Source of the DNA: Candidatus Latescibacterota bacterium | Lineage (GTDB): Bacteria; Latescibacterota; UBA2968 | Assembly (NCBI GenBank): GCA_018650745.1 | Contig: JABIFK010000639.1 | Location: 1 to 10,894, forward strand | DNA length: 10,894 bases | Direction: 5' to 3' | Program-made: the position numbers and the translations under genes | Notes under the pieces: generated by a model | Seen by the model: only the letters and a program-made list of their open reading frames with translations | Told to the model about the DNA's origin: nothing | Database searches by the model: none | In this document: in pieces, positions 1 to 7,235 of the stretch | Numbering within the stretch: the first letter of the stretch is position 1 | How the letters are laid out: each line of letters opens with the position of its first letter

Positions 1-2519
1 GGGGCTGCGGGCTGTTCTGTATTCGGCTGTGTAGGTTCTTGCGTAGCTTCCTCTGTTGGTTGCTCTGTTGATTCGTTGCGTTGTTCTATTTTGGGGGAGG
101 GGGCAATATTTCGTCCAGGAAGTAAATAACCTGTTTGCCAGAGGAGACCCGCCACCAAGAAGCCTGTGATGAAAACCCAAAAACTAATGTTTAGGACTTT
201 TGATGTAATATCAGGTTCTAATTCTTCTTCTGAGGCTGCTTCGCCATCTGTGGTTAGTCCGCTGGGCAAGCGTTCTTTAATCATTTGAATATAAGGTGCT
301 GCTTGCTCTCGCGTTTGTTTCCAGCTTTGTTCCATTTGCCGCTTTGTGCGATTGTAGAAACGAACGAGAGCGGGGCCACTTTCGTCTTCTGAATGTGTGC
401 CGTATGTATAATAGGAATAGTAGCGAAGGTCTTTGAAATCTTCGCTTACATCCGCTCGCAGGCCATTGATGACAACGCCAAGGGTTGCAACACCCACGTT
501 GTCTAATTGTAATTTCGCACGACGTAAGGCGCTGCGAGAAACATTACCAATTTTGTAAACCAAAAGCACACCGTCCACCTTGGTCCCCAAAACAGTTGCA
601 TCTGTCGCTTGCAGAACTGGGGGGGCATCTACGATAACAACGTCGTAGGCTTCTTTGGCTTCTTGCAAAAATTCGGTCATGCGTCGTGAATCTGTGATTT
701 CAGCTGGGTTGGGAGGCAACACACCGCAAGTGATGATGTTGAGATTGTCCATCCCCGCAGTCATCATGATATCGTCCATCCCCAAACCACCAACCATAAT
801 ATCTGTGACGGTGCGCACCACTTCGCGCCATGTGTAATTGCCCAAGATCACGTCGGTAATACCTGGCTCACGTTCGAGGCCAAAAATACGATTGATTGTT
901 GGGCGGCGCAAGTCACCGTCAACCAACAAGACACGATTGCCTGCTTGGGCCAATGTGACGGCGAGGTTTGCGGAGGTGGTACTTTTACCTTCTTGGTGTG
1001 ATGAACTGGTTAAACAGATGACTTTGGCACCCTTTTCGAGGTTGGCAAATTGAATGTTGGTTCGAAGGGCGCGATAACTTTCTGCCAGTGTGGATTGGGG
1101 TTCAAAGTGTGTCGATAACCGGAGCCTTCTTTCTACAAATTCAATGTCAACAGGGCCGCCTGTTCGGGTCTCCATGGCTTCCTGCATGCTTTCGATATCC
1201 ATCTGTGGGATAATCCCTACAACGGGCACTTCGAGATATTCCTCTACGTCTTCAATGGTGCCAATGGACGTATCGAGTGTTTCGGCAATAAATGCTGCGA
1301 CAACACCAATGATGAGCCCTAAGAGTGCACCCACACCCGCAATGGCTCTTGGTGTGGATGGGTTAATGGGTGAGCGAGGCAAAAGGGCAGGCTGCAAAAT
1401 CGTGATCTCGTTGACTTCTTCTGACTGATCAATCAATGATTGTTGATATTGCTCTTCAATGTTTTCAAGGAGAGTACCTTGAATATCAACACCGCGATAG
1501 AGTCCTTCGAGCTCGATGCCCAGAGAGGGGAGCTGTTTGAAACGTTTGGCCAAGGTATCAACTTCGGTCGTTTGAAGGGTGAGGCGTTTTTCCAATACAT
1601 TTCGCTGTGCTTTGAGGGCATCTTGCATTTCGCCCATTGTGATGCGCTTCTGTGTGTCTAAATTTTCAACGGAAGGGTGTCGCTCTGTATAATTGACGAG
1701 CATTTGGTTGCGCGTTTGGTTCAGGTTTTGCAGCTTTTTAAGACGTTCGGCAAAACGGGGGCCGCCTTCTTCTGGTGGGAAACTGATCAAATCACCTTCG
1801 TTGACATTGTCACCATCGGCGAGGAGTTTTTCAAGACTGTCTTGAAGAATTCTGAGGCTCTCTTGGCGTTCTCTGGCACGACGTAAGTCGTTCAAAACCT
1901 GACCGGTTGCTGCAGATATCGATATAATTTGTGTTTCTTCTTGGAATTCTTTCAGTTTGCGTTGTGCATCGTCAAAGTTGGTTTGCACACGTTTGCGCTG
2001 CTTGCTGATAAATTCCCGGGCATTGAGTAAACGAGCATTGCGCACTTCGTGATTGTAGTCTTTGTATACTTCTGCGACTGTGTTTGCAAGGTTACGTGCG
2101 TGATATCTGTCTTCATCTGTAATAGATATGGCGATGATGTTGGTGAGGCCTTCTGCTTGGGTGATAATTTTTCCACGCAATAAATTAATAGCGTTAATGC
2201 GGTCTTCTTCTGTAGCTGTTAAAGGGTCGAGCATGCCAATTGCACGGGCGATGCGTTCAACGACCTCATAACTTCTGATGACGGCTTGCTGTGTTGCTAA
2301 GTCATCTGAACCCGATAGGGCAAAGGTATAGGCTTCTTCGGCAGATTGGGCGCGTTCGTATTGGATTTTGCCTTCTGCTCTAAATTTGGGAATGGGCTTT
2401 GAATAATAGGCCGTGGCAAAACTGGTAAGCCCCAACATCACTGTAGCAAAAAGGATGTAGAGCTTGCGTTTGCGAACGATGCGCCAGTAGTCGCGTAGTG
2501 TTACATCGTATTGGGCCAT
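1..2519 (-). CDS. Wzc/GumC-type polysaccharide co-polymerase with BY-kinase domain (3' end off window)
   Basis: An inner-membrane chain-length/export protein fused to a bacterial tyrosine kinase. 839 complete residues are visible, starting MAQYDVTLRDYWRI, and the frame stays open through the left edge. The order is: Wzz-type N-terminus; TM1 about 19-38; a long periplasmic region with coiled-coil stretches (about 160-235 and 295-330); a Pro-rich PINPSTP motif (384-390); TM2 about 392-412; then the cytosolic ATPase. The ATPase has Walker A SSSHQEGKST (505-514), Walker A' LLVDGDLRRP (531-540) and Walker B VVIVDAPP (627-634). A tyrosine cluster (Tyr700, 701, 703, 704, 706) fits the autophosphorylation cluster of BY-kinases. 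Unlike typical members, the protein continues past this cluster with a third hydrophobic helix (about 776-798) and a Glu/Thr/Pro/Gln-rich tail. The gene lies 77 nt downstream of the Wza-like gene and is probably co-transcribed with it. No clear Shine-Dalgarno sequence precedes the ATG at 2519. The family call is very secure; the polymer is unknown. Confidence 0.95.
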   Translation of the reverse strand, partial: MAQYDVTLRDYWRIVRKRKLYILFATVMLGLTSFATAYYSKPIPKFRAEGKIQYERAQSAEEAYTFALSGSDDLATQQAVIRSYEVVERIARAIGMLDPLTATEEDRINAINLLRGKIITQAEGLTNIIAISITDEDRYHARNLANTVAEVYKDYNHEVRNARLLNAREFISKQRKRVQTNFDDAQRKLKEFQEETQIISISAATGQVLNDLRRARERQESLRILQDSLEKLLADGDNVNEGDLISFPPEEGGPRFAERLKKLQNLNQTRNQMLVNYTERHPSVENLDTQKRITMGEMQDALKAQRNVLEKRLTLQTTEVDTLAKRFKQLPSLGIELEGLYRGVDIQGTLLENIEEQYQQSLIDQSEEVNEITILQPALLPRSPINPSTPRAIAGVGALLGLIIGVVAAFIAETLDTSIGTIEDVEEYLEVPVVGIIPQMDIESMQEAMETRTGGPVDIEFVERRLRLSTHFEPQSTLAESYRALRTNIQFANLEKGAKVICLTSSSHQEGKSTTSANLAVTLAQAGNRVLLVDGDLRRPTINRIFGLEREPGITDVILGNYTWREVVRTVTDIMVGGLGMDDIMMTAGMDNLNIITCGVLPPNPAEITDSRRMTEFLQEAKEAYDVVIVDAPPVLQATDATVLGTKVDGVLLVYKIGNVSRSALRRAKLQLDNVGVATLGVVINGLRADVSEDFKDLRYYSYYTYGTHSEDESGPALVRFYNRTKRQMEQSWKQTREQAAPYIQMIKERLPSGLTTDGEAASEEELEPDITSKVLNISFWVFITGFLVAGLLWQTGYLLPGRNIAPSPKIEQRNESTEQPTEEATQEPTQPNTEQPAA

Positions 2520-2547
2520 AATTCAAGCTGCTTTAGAAAGAAGTTTG

Positions 2548-2573
2548 AGCGACCGTCTTTGAGTCTGGTCGCT
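2548..2573 (-). other. 7-bp hairpin in the gap between the export and co-polymerase genes
   Basis: AGCGACC at 2548-2554 is perfectly inverted as GGTCGCT at 2567-2573, with a 12-nt loop. It lies in the only gap (2520-2596) of the export operon. On the minus-strand transcript it is followed by CAAACTTCTTTC rather than a continuous U-run, so it is not a convincing intrinsic terminator. It could be a weak attenuator or a processing/stability hairpin that sets the ratio of the two proteins. That role is inference. Confidence 0.4.
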
Positions 2574-2596
2574 TGTTTAGTGGGTAGAAACTTTTC

Positions 2597-3880
2597 TTAA
2601 CGTTGAGCGTCTTGGGCTTTTTTCTTCAGGTTCCGCTGTACTTGTTCTAAAATACTTTTTTCAGTATTTAGATCTCGGGTGGTTCTTTGAGGAAGGCCCG
2701 TTGTTAATGTCTGACCAGCAGCGCTTGTAGTCAAGTTGGTTGCGGTGGGGTCTTGTGAACCAGGTAAGGTCCAATCGTATCCACTAAGTGACACCGCCGG
2801 CCCAGTGGTGAGCAGGCCACCAAAGTTGATGAGTGGGCTAATTTCTGCTAAGAATTCGCTGAAGTCATACATATAGGCTTGTGGTACAACCACAATATCG
2901 CCGTCCAAAAGAAATACATTTTGTGACAAGTCACCTTTGAGGATTTCGTTGGCATTGACTGTTATAATTTCAGGGTTGTTGCGGTCAAGGTTGGTGCGAA
3001 TGATACGAATTCGGTTTGCAGCAGCTTGGGTGGTGAAGCCATTTGCAGCTGAAATGGCTTCGAGCATGGTGCTTTGGTTGGACAAATTGGCAATGCCGGG
3101 TTCAGAAACTTCTCCTAAAACAGCGACACGGCGATCTGATTGTTGTGTGCCTGTAATTTGTAGCACGTCGCCATCTTGTAAAATGACGTTTTCGCGTGTG
3201 TCACCAATTGTGATTGCGTTTTGCAGGTTGATTTGGTAAGTCTTGTTTTGTCTAGTTAGTTTTGCTTGGTCGAGTCGTGCGTCTGGAGCAGGGCCACCCG
3301 CTTGCATGATCAATTCTAATGCGGTGCGACGACCTTCCAAAGGATATATACCGGGTCCAATACGCGCGGTTCCAACACTCGAACCTACATTTAGGTTGAT
3401 TGCGCCAAAAACTGAAGCGCTGCGGCTGTTATAGTCTTGAATAAAGACTTGAATTTGGGGGGACCGAATGTACATCTCCAATTGTTCTTTTAATAATTTG
3501 GTGGCTTCTGACAAGGTTCGGTTGCGAACAGATATGGCGGTGAGAATCGAGAATGAAATTGTGCCGTCGGGTTGAACTCTGACGCGTTCCGTGTTGCGAT
3601 CGATGCCTTCTACAGTAATGACCTCAAGAATGTCACCGGGGCCCAGTTTGTACTCTGGAAAACCCTCAATGAGTTTGAAGGGCAACAGTTCTGGAGATGT
3701 GGGAATGGTATCACCTTTGGAGTCAACAAAGATGGGAAGGTCATAATAAGATGAGGCACTGGATTGGGCTTGGATTGCTAAGGGGGAGAGCAATTGCCAA
3801 GCCCATCCAGTTGCCAGGGCCAGAAACATGAGGAGGACTGGCGTATATGGGTTGGGTGATGTTGGTTTATTTGTTGTCAT
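2597..3880 (-). CDS. Wza-like polysaccharide export protein with SLBB domains
   Basis: Outer-membrane/periplasmic channel component for capsule or exopolysaccharide export, 427 aa. A hydrophobic signal segment (about 13-37) ends near AIQAQS, with likely cleavage around Ala38. There is no Cys in this region, so it is not a lipoprotein as E. coli Wza is. The Poly_export domain begins at YKLGPGDILEVI (77-88) and runs to about 160. A first SLBB-like region lies at about 176-245 (PGIYPLEGRRTALELI, then LQDGDVLQITG). A second lies at about 251-335 (VAVLGEVSEPGI, then LLDGDIVVVPQ). The C-terminal 90 residues start with an amphipathic stretch (338-360) that might play the part of the membrane-spanning Wza helix, then become Thr/Gln-rich and end in a basic helix. 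The partner kinase follows directly. A strong promoter lies 40-68 nt upstream, and AAGAGA sits 8 nt or so before the ATG. Confidence 0.93.
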   Translation of the reverse strand: MTTNKPTSPNPYTPVLLMFLALATGWAWQLLSPLAIQAQSSASSYYDLPIFVDSKGDTIPTSPELLPFKLIEGFPEYKLGPGDILEVITVEGIDRNTERVRVQPDGTISFSILTAISVRNRTLSEATKLLKEQLEMYIRSPQIQVFIQDYNSRSASVFGAINLNVGSSVGTARIGPGIYPLEGRRTALELIMQAGGPAPDARLDQAKLTRQNKTYQINLQNAITIGDTRENVILQDGDVLQITGTQQSDRRVAVLGEVSEPGIANLSNQSTMLEAISAANGFTTQAAANRIRIIRTNLDRNNPEIITVNANEILKGDLSQNVFLLDGDIVVVPQAYMYDFSEFLAEISPLINFGGLLTTGPAVSLSGYDWTLPGSQDPTATNLTTSAAGQTLTTGLPQRTTRDLNTEKSILEQVQRNLKKKAQDAQR

Positions 3881-3919
3881 TGATGGTCTCTTGTTTAGTT
3901 TGGTTTTGTTTCTGTTCTA

Positions 3920-3948
3920 ATTTTACGCAAAATGAACCTGAAAGTCAA
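3920..3948 (-). promoter_or_regulatory. Sigma70-type promoter of the export operon
   Basis: Read on the minus strand, the -35 is TTGACT (3948-3943), the spacer is exactly 17 nt and the -10 is TAAAAT (3925-3920). This matches the consensus at 5 of 6 bases in each hexamer. Transcription would start near 3913, giving a leader of about 33 nt before the Wza-like ATG at 3880. It lies in the longest intergenic space of the window (3881-4060), which is AT-rich and otherwise holds only the phased repeat described next. Confidence 0.8.
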
Positions 3949-3950
3949 CA

Positions 3951-3970
3951 AAAATAAACAAAAATAAACA
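3951..3970 (-). repeat. Two phased 10-bp T-rich repeats upstream of -35 (UP-element-like)
   Basis: The plus-strand unit AAAATAAACA occurs twice back to back (3951-3960 and 3961-3970). On the transcribed-sense strand this reads TGTTTATTTT twice, ending two bases before the -35 hexamer. A/T tracts spaced one helical turn apart directly upstream of a -35 are what is known for UP elements that bind the RNA polymerase alpha C-terminal domain, and for curved DNA. The repeat is directly visible; the function is inferred. Confidence 0.55.
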
Positions 3971-4060
3971 AACTCATAAAGTATTGTATTATATGGAAAT
4001 GTGATTCAGAATGATTGGTTTGGATGTTGAAATAGAAAAAAATGAACAAATTTGGAGGAA

Positions 4061-4798
4061 TTATTGAACTTGTGCGGGGTCAGTTTTGAACTCGGAAGGG
4101 TTCGCGTTTTGGTTTTTGAGCAGAGAATCTTGGGAGGCTTCTGCGATCTTGCGCAGTTTTGCATCGAATTGTTCGCGAGATCGCTCTATTCGAGTGATTG
4201 CGACTTGGCGATCCATTTGTTGTCCCACTTTATATCCTAAGATCGCTGTGGCTGCACTTCCCAAAATGAAAGTAGACCAAAATGCGATGCGACCTTTGGT
4301 GTGGCCGGTGCTGGATCTGGTGAGATGGGTTGGGGCAATTTGATCTTGGAGCAAAGCACCGCTCAAAAAACTAAGGCTTACGCCAAGTAGGCCAATGTTG
4401 GTTAGCATATTTCGACGATGGTTGCTGCGGTGATTGACTCTTATTTCTTCATTGGAGATGAGTTTGTTTTGGTAGTCAAGGGTTCCCGATACTTTGACTT
4501 GAACAACATCTTTCCAAGCGACTGTGGTGCCAAAACGGGCAACTTCTACGGGGCTCTTGGCTTTTGTTTGTTTGGGGGTTCGAATGACAATAGATCCTTG
4601 GTCCAAATAAACAGCTCGCCCAGAATAGACAGTGCCGTCCCTCATGATCAGTTTTACACCGTCACCTACCCGAAGTTTGACGGGATAAGGCTTGGCGATC
4701 ACGACATAGGACGTGCACGAAACCACAGGCAAAACGACAATGAGCAAGAGACAGGTGAAAAAAAAGAATTTTGAGGATGTAATATGTTTAATCTTCAT
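4061..4798 (-). CDS. Putative lipoprotein with Sm-like beta domain and two hydrophobic helices
   Basis: A 245-aa protein of no family I can name. The chosen ATG (4798-4796) overlaps the upstream stop as ATGA and places a classic signal at the N-terminus: MKIKH, then a hydrophobic run, then VVSC with Cys28 as the likely lipidated residue. The lipobox is non-ideal (V-V-S-C instead of L-A-G-C). Residues about 43-105 are beta-rich with two short repeats of the type VGDGVKLIMRDGTVYSGRA and WKDVVQVKV, resembling small Sm/PRC-like barrels found in many bacterial lipoproteins. Two hydrophobic helices follow (about 132-152 and 170-191) with small-residue patterns (GSAATAILGYKVG), then a charged coiled-coil-like segment (200-228) and a hydrophilic tail. 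A longer reading frame begins at 4894, but its extra 32 residues are uncharged filler that would bury the signal peptide. It is translationally coupled to the nucleotidyltransferase. A role in envelope assembly is inference. Confidence 0.75.
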   Translation of the reverse strand: MKIKHITSSKFFFFTCLLLIVVLPVVSCTSYVVIAKPYPVKLRVGDGVKLIMRDGTVYSGRAVYLDQGSIVIRTPKQTKAKSPVEVARFGTTVAWKDVVQVKVSGTLDYQNKLISNEEIRVNHRSNHRRNMLTNIGLLGVSLSFLSGALLQDQIAPTHLTRSSTGHTKGRIAFWSTFILGSAATAILGYKVGQQMDRQVAITRIERSREQFDAKLRKIAEASQDSLLKNQNANPSEFKTDPAQVQ

Positions 4799-5952
4799 TG
4801 TGAACGTGTACCCATTAGACGATAAATAAGCTTGAATACTTGGAGGGTACCCAATCCTATCAGTTGAATGATTCGATACGGATATGAAAGCCATCGAAAC
4901 CGACCTGAAAGGCCCGAAATTTGTTGCATGGCTTTGGGGGTGGGGAACGCAAATGCTATAAGATACTTGAGCCGGTCGATTCTTTTGGGAAATTGCTCAC
5001 TCATTACGAGTGGTTCTAGTATCTGGAAACGACCTGGTTGTGGTGAAGTACATAGTATTTTACGCCTGATTGCACCAATAGGGAAGGACTTTTGCAAATT
5101 ATGGGCCGGATAGGGCAATTTTGCGTTCAAAAGGTTCTGTATAGCGTGAAGTGTCAGCGCAAGAATTCGAGTGGTATTGTATTGTTCGCTGCGCTTTTCT
5201 ACATGGTGCCATGAGCCGTTTTGGCAAGCCAACTTAACACAGTGTAAAATGTCGATGAGCCAAATTTTGCGTTCATAACCATGTTTTAATGCATGCACGC
5301 TGAGGGTTAAAATCTGATCGGACAAATTGAGCATATAAAGGTTGGAGAGGTCTGGAAATGGTATTGCGTCTTGCCATAAATCTGCTAAGTTGATGGGAAC
5401 TGCCAACCTGCGTTGTAGGATTCGGTCAGAATGAAACGGATCTGTGTGTATGTCGAATACCACTCCGTCTTTACAATAGATGTCTGGGTATTGAGTGGGG
5501 GAGGCGTAACCAAGAGTATACATACACGTATTAAGGGCAGAAAGGTGTTCGGGATCTGCTACAAGTAAGTCGATATCTGTCATTGGGCGAAGAGCTGGGT
5601 TGTGATAAATGCTGTGTATGAGTGCCGGTCCCTTCAGGACGAGTAATGGAATTTGGGGGGAGAGGTTTTGTCTCAAACCTTCTAAGGCTTTGAGACCTCG
5701 CAAATTTTTAGATAACGTGCGATAATACGTGCGTTTGAATTTCTTGTTATATTTGTCTGGAATGAACGGTGTCAGGTCAAACCCATCTATTGCTCGATAA
5801 ATAAGTGAACGAAGGCCGTGCCTTTGCGCCGAGTAATAGAGCGCAGAATGATCCTCAAAATGTTGAAGCTGTTCAATGATGTCTGGGTCTATTTTTGTGT
5901 CGAGAGCGGCATTGCTCAAGGCAGTGGCCAAGTGTGATGTTGGTGTTTGCAT
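4795..5952 (-). CDS. Nucleotidyltransferase-fold protein of the PF14907 (NTP_transf_5) type
   Basis: A 385-aa cytosolic protein. The signature runs from about 103 to 130: LVLKGPALIHSIY followed by LRPMTDIDLLVAD, with Lys107-Gly108 and the DxD pair Asp126/Asp128. A third acidic residue is probably Asp167 in VVFDIHTD. This is the polymerase-beta-like nucleotidyltransferase core of the family. The C-terminal half is helical, with a basic end (YRLMGTRSQ). The family's substrates are mostly unknown. It recurs beside HPr-kinase-related proteins and PqqD-like proteins in peptide-modification and exopolysaccharide loci, as here. The stop overlaps the next ATG by 4 nt, so the two form a unit. Its start at 5952 is divergent from the plus-strand gene with only 15 bp between, so its promoter must lie inside that gene, or transcription comes from elsewhere. 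No Shine-Dalgarno sequence is evident. Confidence 0.85.
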   Translation of the reverse strand: MQTPTSHLATALSNAALDTKIDPDIIEQLQHFEDHSALYYSAQRHGLRSLIYRAIDGFDLTPFIPDKYNKKFKRTYYRTLSKNLRGLKALEGLRQNLSPQIPLLVLKGPALIHSIYHNPALRPMTDIDLLVADPEHLSALNTCMYTLGYASPTQYPDIYCKDGVVFDIHTDPFHSDRILQRRLAVPINLADLWQDAIPFPDLSNLYMLNLSDQILTLSVHALKHGYERKIWLIDILHCVKLACQNGSWHHVEKRSEQYNTTRILALTLHAIQNLLNAKLPYPAHNLQKSFPIGAIRRKILCTSPQPGRFQILEPLVMSEQFPKRIDRLKYLIAFAFPTPKAMQQISGLSGRFRWLSYPYRIIQLIGLGTLQVFKLIYRLMGTRSQ

Positions 5953-5954
5953 AG

Positions 5955-5960
5955 TAGGTG
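5955..5960 (+). promoter_or_regulatory. Ribosome binding site in a 15-bp divergent gap
   Basis: AGGTGA-like sequence (plus strand, 5955-5960) stands 7 nt before the ATG at 5968 and supports that start over the later Met at codon 5. It is one of very few clear Shine-Dalgarno sequences in the window. The whole space between the divergent starts (5953-5967) is taken up by it, so there is no room for promoters between the genes. Confidence 0.6.
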
Positions 5961-5967
5961 AGTTCTT

Positions 5968-7233
5968 ATGAAAAAAAGCATGCTTTATCCAGAAATTTTA
6001 CCCACGCTTTATTGGGCGAGTCTTGTTCATTTGCTTATTGCTGTAGCTGGTGCCCCAATGACTCAAATGGGTGACCTGAACATGTTTAAGCTGTGGGCAA
6101 TCAAAGCTTTTGATGTGGGCATTCATCAGGCATTTGTGGACCCCGAATTTAGATACGATTGGTTGCCGCTTTATCTTTATGTGAGTAAAACAATTGGCGT
6201 TGTGTATGACTTGTCTGGTTTGAGGGAAGCGTTTGGCCCGTGGAGTCGTGGGCTTTCTGTTTTATTAAAGTGCACGATGGTTGGTTTCCATATTGTCACG
6301 GCTTACTTCTTATATGCGGTTTGTCGTGTGGTAGGGCAAGATGAAAAGCAGGCAAATTTGTGTGCTCTATTGTTTGTGTGGCATCCCGGGATTCTGATTG
6401 CCACAGATTTGTATGGGTATCAGGATGCATTTCATACTGCTTTGCTTGCCGCAGCGCTGTTGGTTTTGCTAACGGATAAGAGGCGGCTGACTTATGTGTT
6501 GTGTGCGTTGGTTGCTCTGACCAAGCCCCAAGCAGTTATTTATTTGATTCCGTTTGCTTGTTTTGGTTTGCGAAATTATGGTTTTCGGTGGGCGTTGAAC
6601 GCCGTGCCTTGGGTGATTGGGGTCTTTCTCTTCGTTTTGTCGCCCTTTTTAATATATGGCACGCTTTTTAGCGTGTTTGATATGTATTCTGGCATAACAA
6701 ATGTTCACGAGTGGCTGACTGGGTGTGCCCACAATATTTGGTGGTTGGTTTCGCCTGTTCCACCGTTTGAAAGCGATCGATTGCCACTGCTCTTGGGGTT
6801 AAGTGGACTCCATTGGGGGTTGTTGTTGTTGTTTGCCATGTTGGTCAGTGGTCTTTGTTGGCGTCTTTTCAGGCAACCCAACAATACCGTTTTGTTGGAA
6901 ACATGTGCTTTGCTTGGGTTTGGATTCTTTATGGTTGTTACCGAGATTCACGAGAATCATCACTATGCGTTGTTTGCTTTTTTAGCCCCAGTTGCTGCAA
7001 TGCGGTTGCCCATGCGTTGGATCTATTCCGTTTTGAGTATCACCTTTGCTGTTGGTTTGATGACCACCAAGTGGTGGTTAGAAACAGATGATTTTTTTCA
7101 AATTGGTTTTTTGCGCGTTGAAACGCTCAACGCAGTTGTAAACGTCAGTGTGTTTGCTGTTTGGTTGGCATTGTTTTTTTCAAAACAGTTAGAAGTCAAA
7201 GAGCTGAAGGTAGACATAGAATCAGAGAAATGA
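5968..7233 (+). CDS. GT-C-type integral membrane glycosyltransferase
   Basis: A 421-aa polytopic membrane protein with about 10 hydrophobic helices. The first external loop holds MGDLNMFKLWA with Asp36, the position of the catalytic Asp of GT-C enzymes that use polyprenyl-phosphate sugars. Next comes YDWLPLYLY (63-71), then the GT-C-like LYGYQDAFH (148-156), LTKPQAVIYLIP (184-195) and, late in the protein, the HENHHY motif (328-333), which resembles the His/Glu-rich loop of mannosyl/glucosyltransferases of this fold. A charged cytosolic tail ends the protein. It would transfer a sugar on the periplasmic face of the inner membrane to a lipid-linked glycan or a protein; donor and acceptor are unknown. 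It is the only plus-strand gene. It abuts the convergent membrane-protein gene with a 2-bp gap and starts 15 bp from the nucleotidyltransferase start, so it looks like a gene flipped within a run of minus-strand genes. Confidence 0.8.
   Translation: MKKSMLYPEILPTLYWASLVHLLIAVAGAPMTQMGDLNMFKLWAIKAFDVGIHQAFVDPEFRYDWLPLYLYVSKTIGVVYDLSGLREAFGPWSRGLSVLLKCTMVGFHIVTAYFLYAVCRVVGQDEKQANLCALLFVWHPGILIATDLYGYQDAFHTALLAAALLVLLTDKRRLTYVLCALVALTKPQAVIYLIPFACFGLRNYGFRWALNAVPWVIGVFLFVLSPFLIYGTLFSVFDMYSGITNVHEWLTGCAHNIWWLVSPVPPFESDRLPLLLGLSGLHWGLLLLFAMLVSGLCWRLFRQPNNTVLLETCALLGFGFFMVVTEIHENHHYALFAFLAPVAAMRLPMRWIYSVLSITFAVGLMTTKWWLETDDFFQIGFLRVETLNAVVNVSVFAVWLALFFSKQLEVKELKVDIESEK
5975..5986. repeat. 12-bp perfect palindrome at the divergent starts
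   Basis: AAAGCATGCTTT is a perfect palindrome located in codons 3-7 of the plus-strand glycosyltransferase and 23-34 bp upstream of the divergent nucleotidyltransferase start. It might be a dimeric repressor site acting on both genes. A few 12-bp palindromes are expected by chance in 10.9 kb, so only the position makes it notable. Confidence 0.25.
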
Positions 7234-7235
7234 GA

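Noticed and set aside
655..2176. Several 60-112-aa open frames on both strands within the BY-kinase gene
   Set aside because: All are shadows of the long continuous minus-strand frame from 2519 to the left edge, which carries all expected Wzc/BY-kinase motifs.
4021..4060. Possible terminator after the lipoprotein gene
   Set aside because: There is a T-rich run on the minus strand but no stable GC-containing stem before it, so I did not call an intrinsic terminator.
4011..4067. Plus-strand 18-codon open frame in the AT-rich intergenic region
   Set aside because: No ribosome binding site, no recognisable product and a chance-level length; it opposes the flanking genes.
4799..4894. Upstream extension of the lipoprotein gene (32 extra residues)
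   Set aside because: It overlaps the nucleotidyltransferase coding region by about 100 nt and would bury the signal peptide. The ATG at 4798 gives a clean ATGA overlap and an N-terminal lipoprotein signal.
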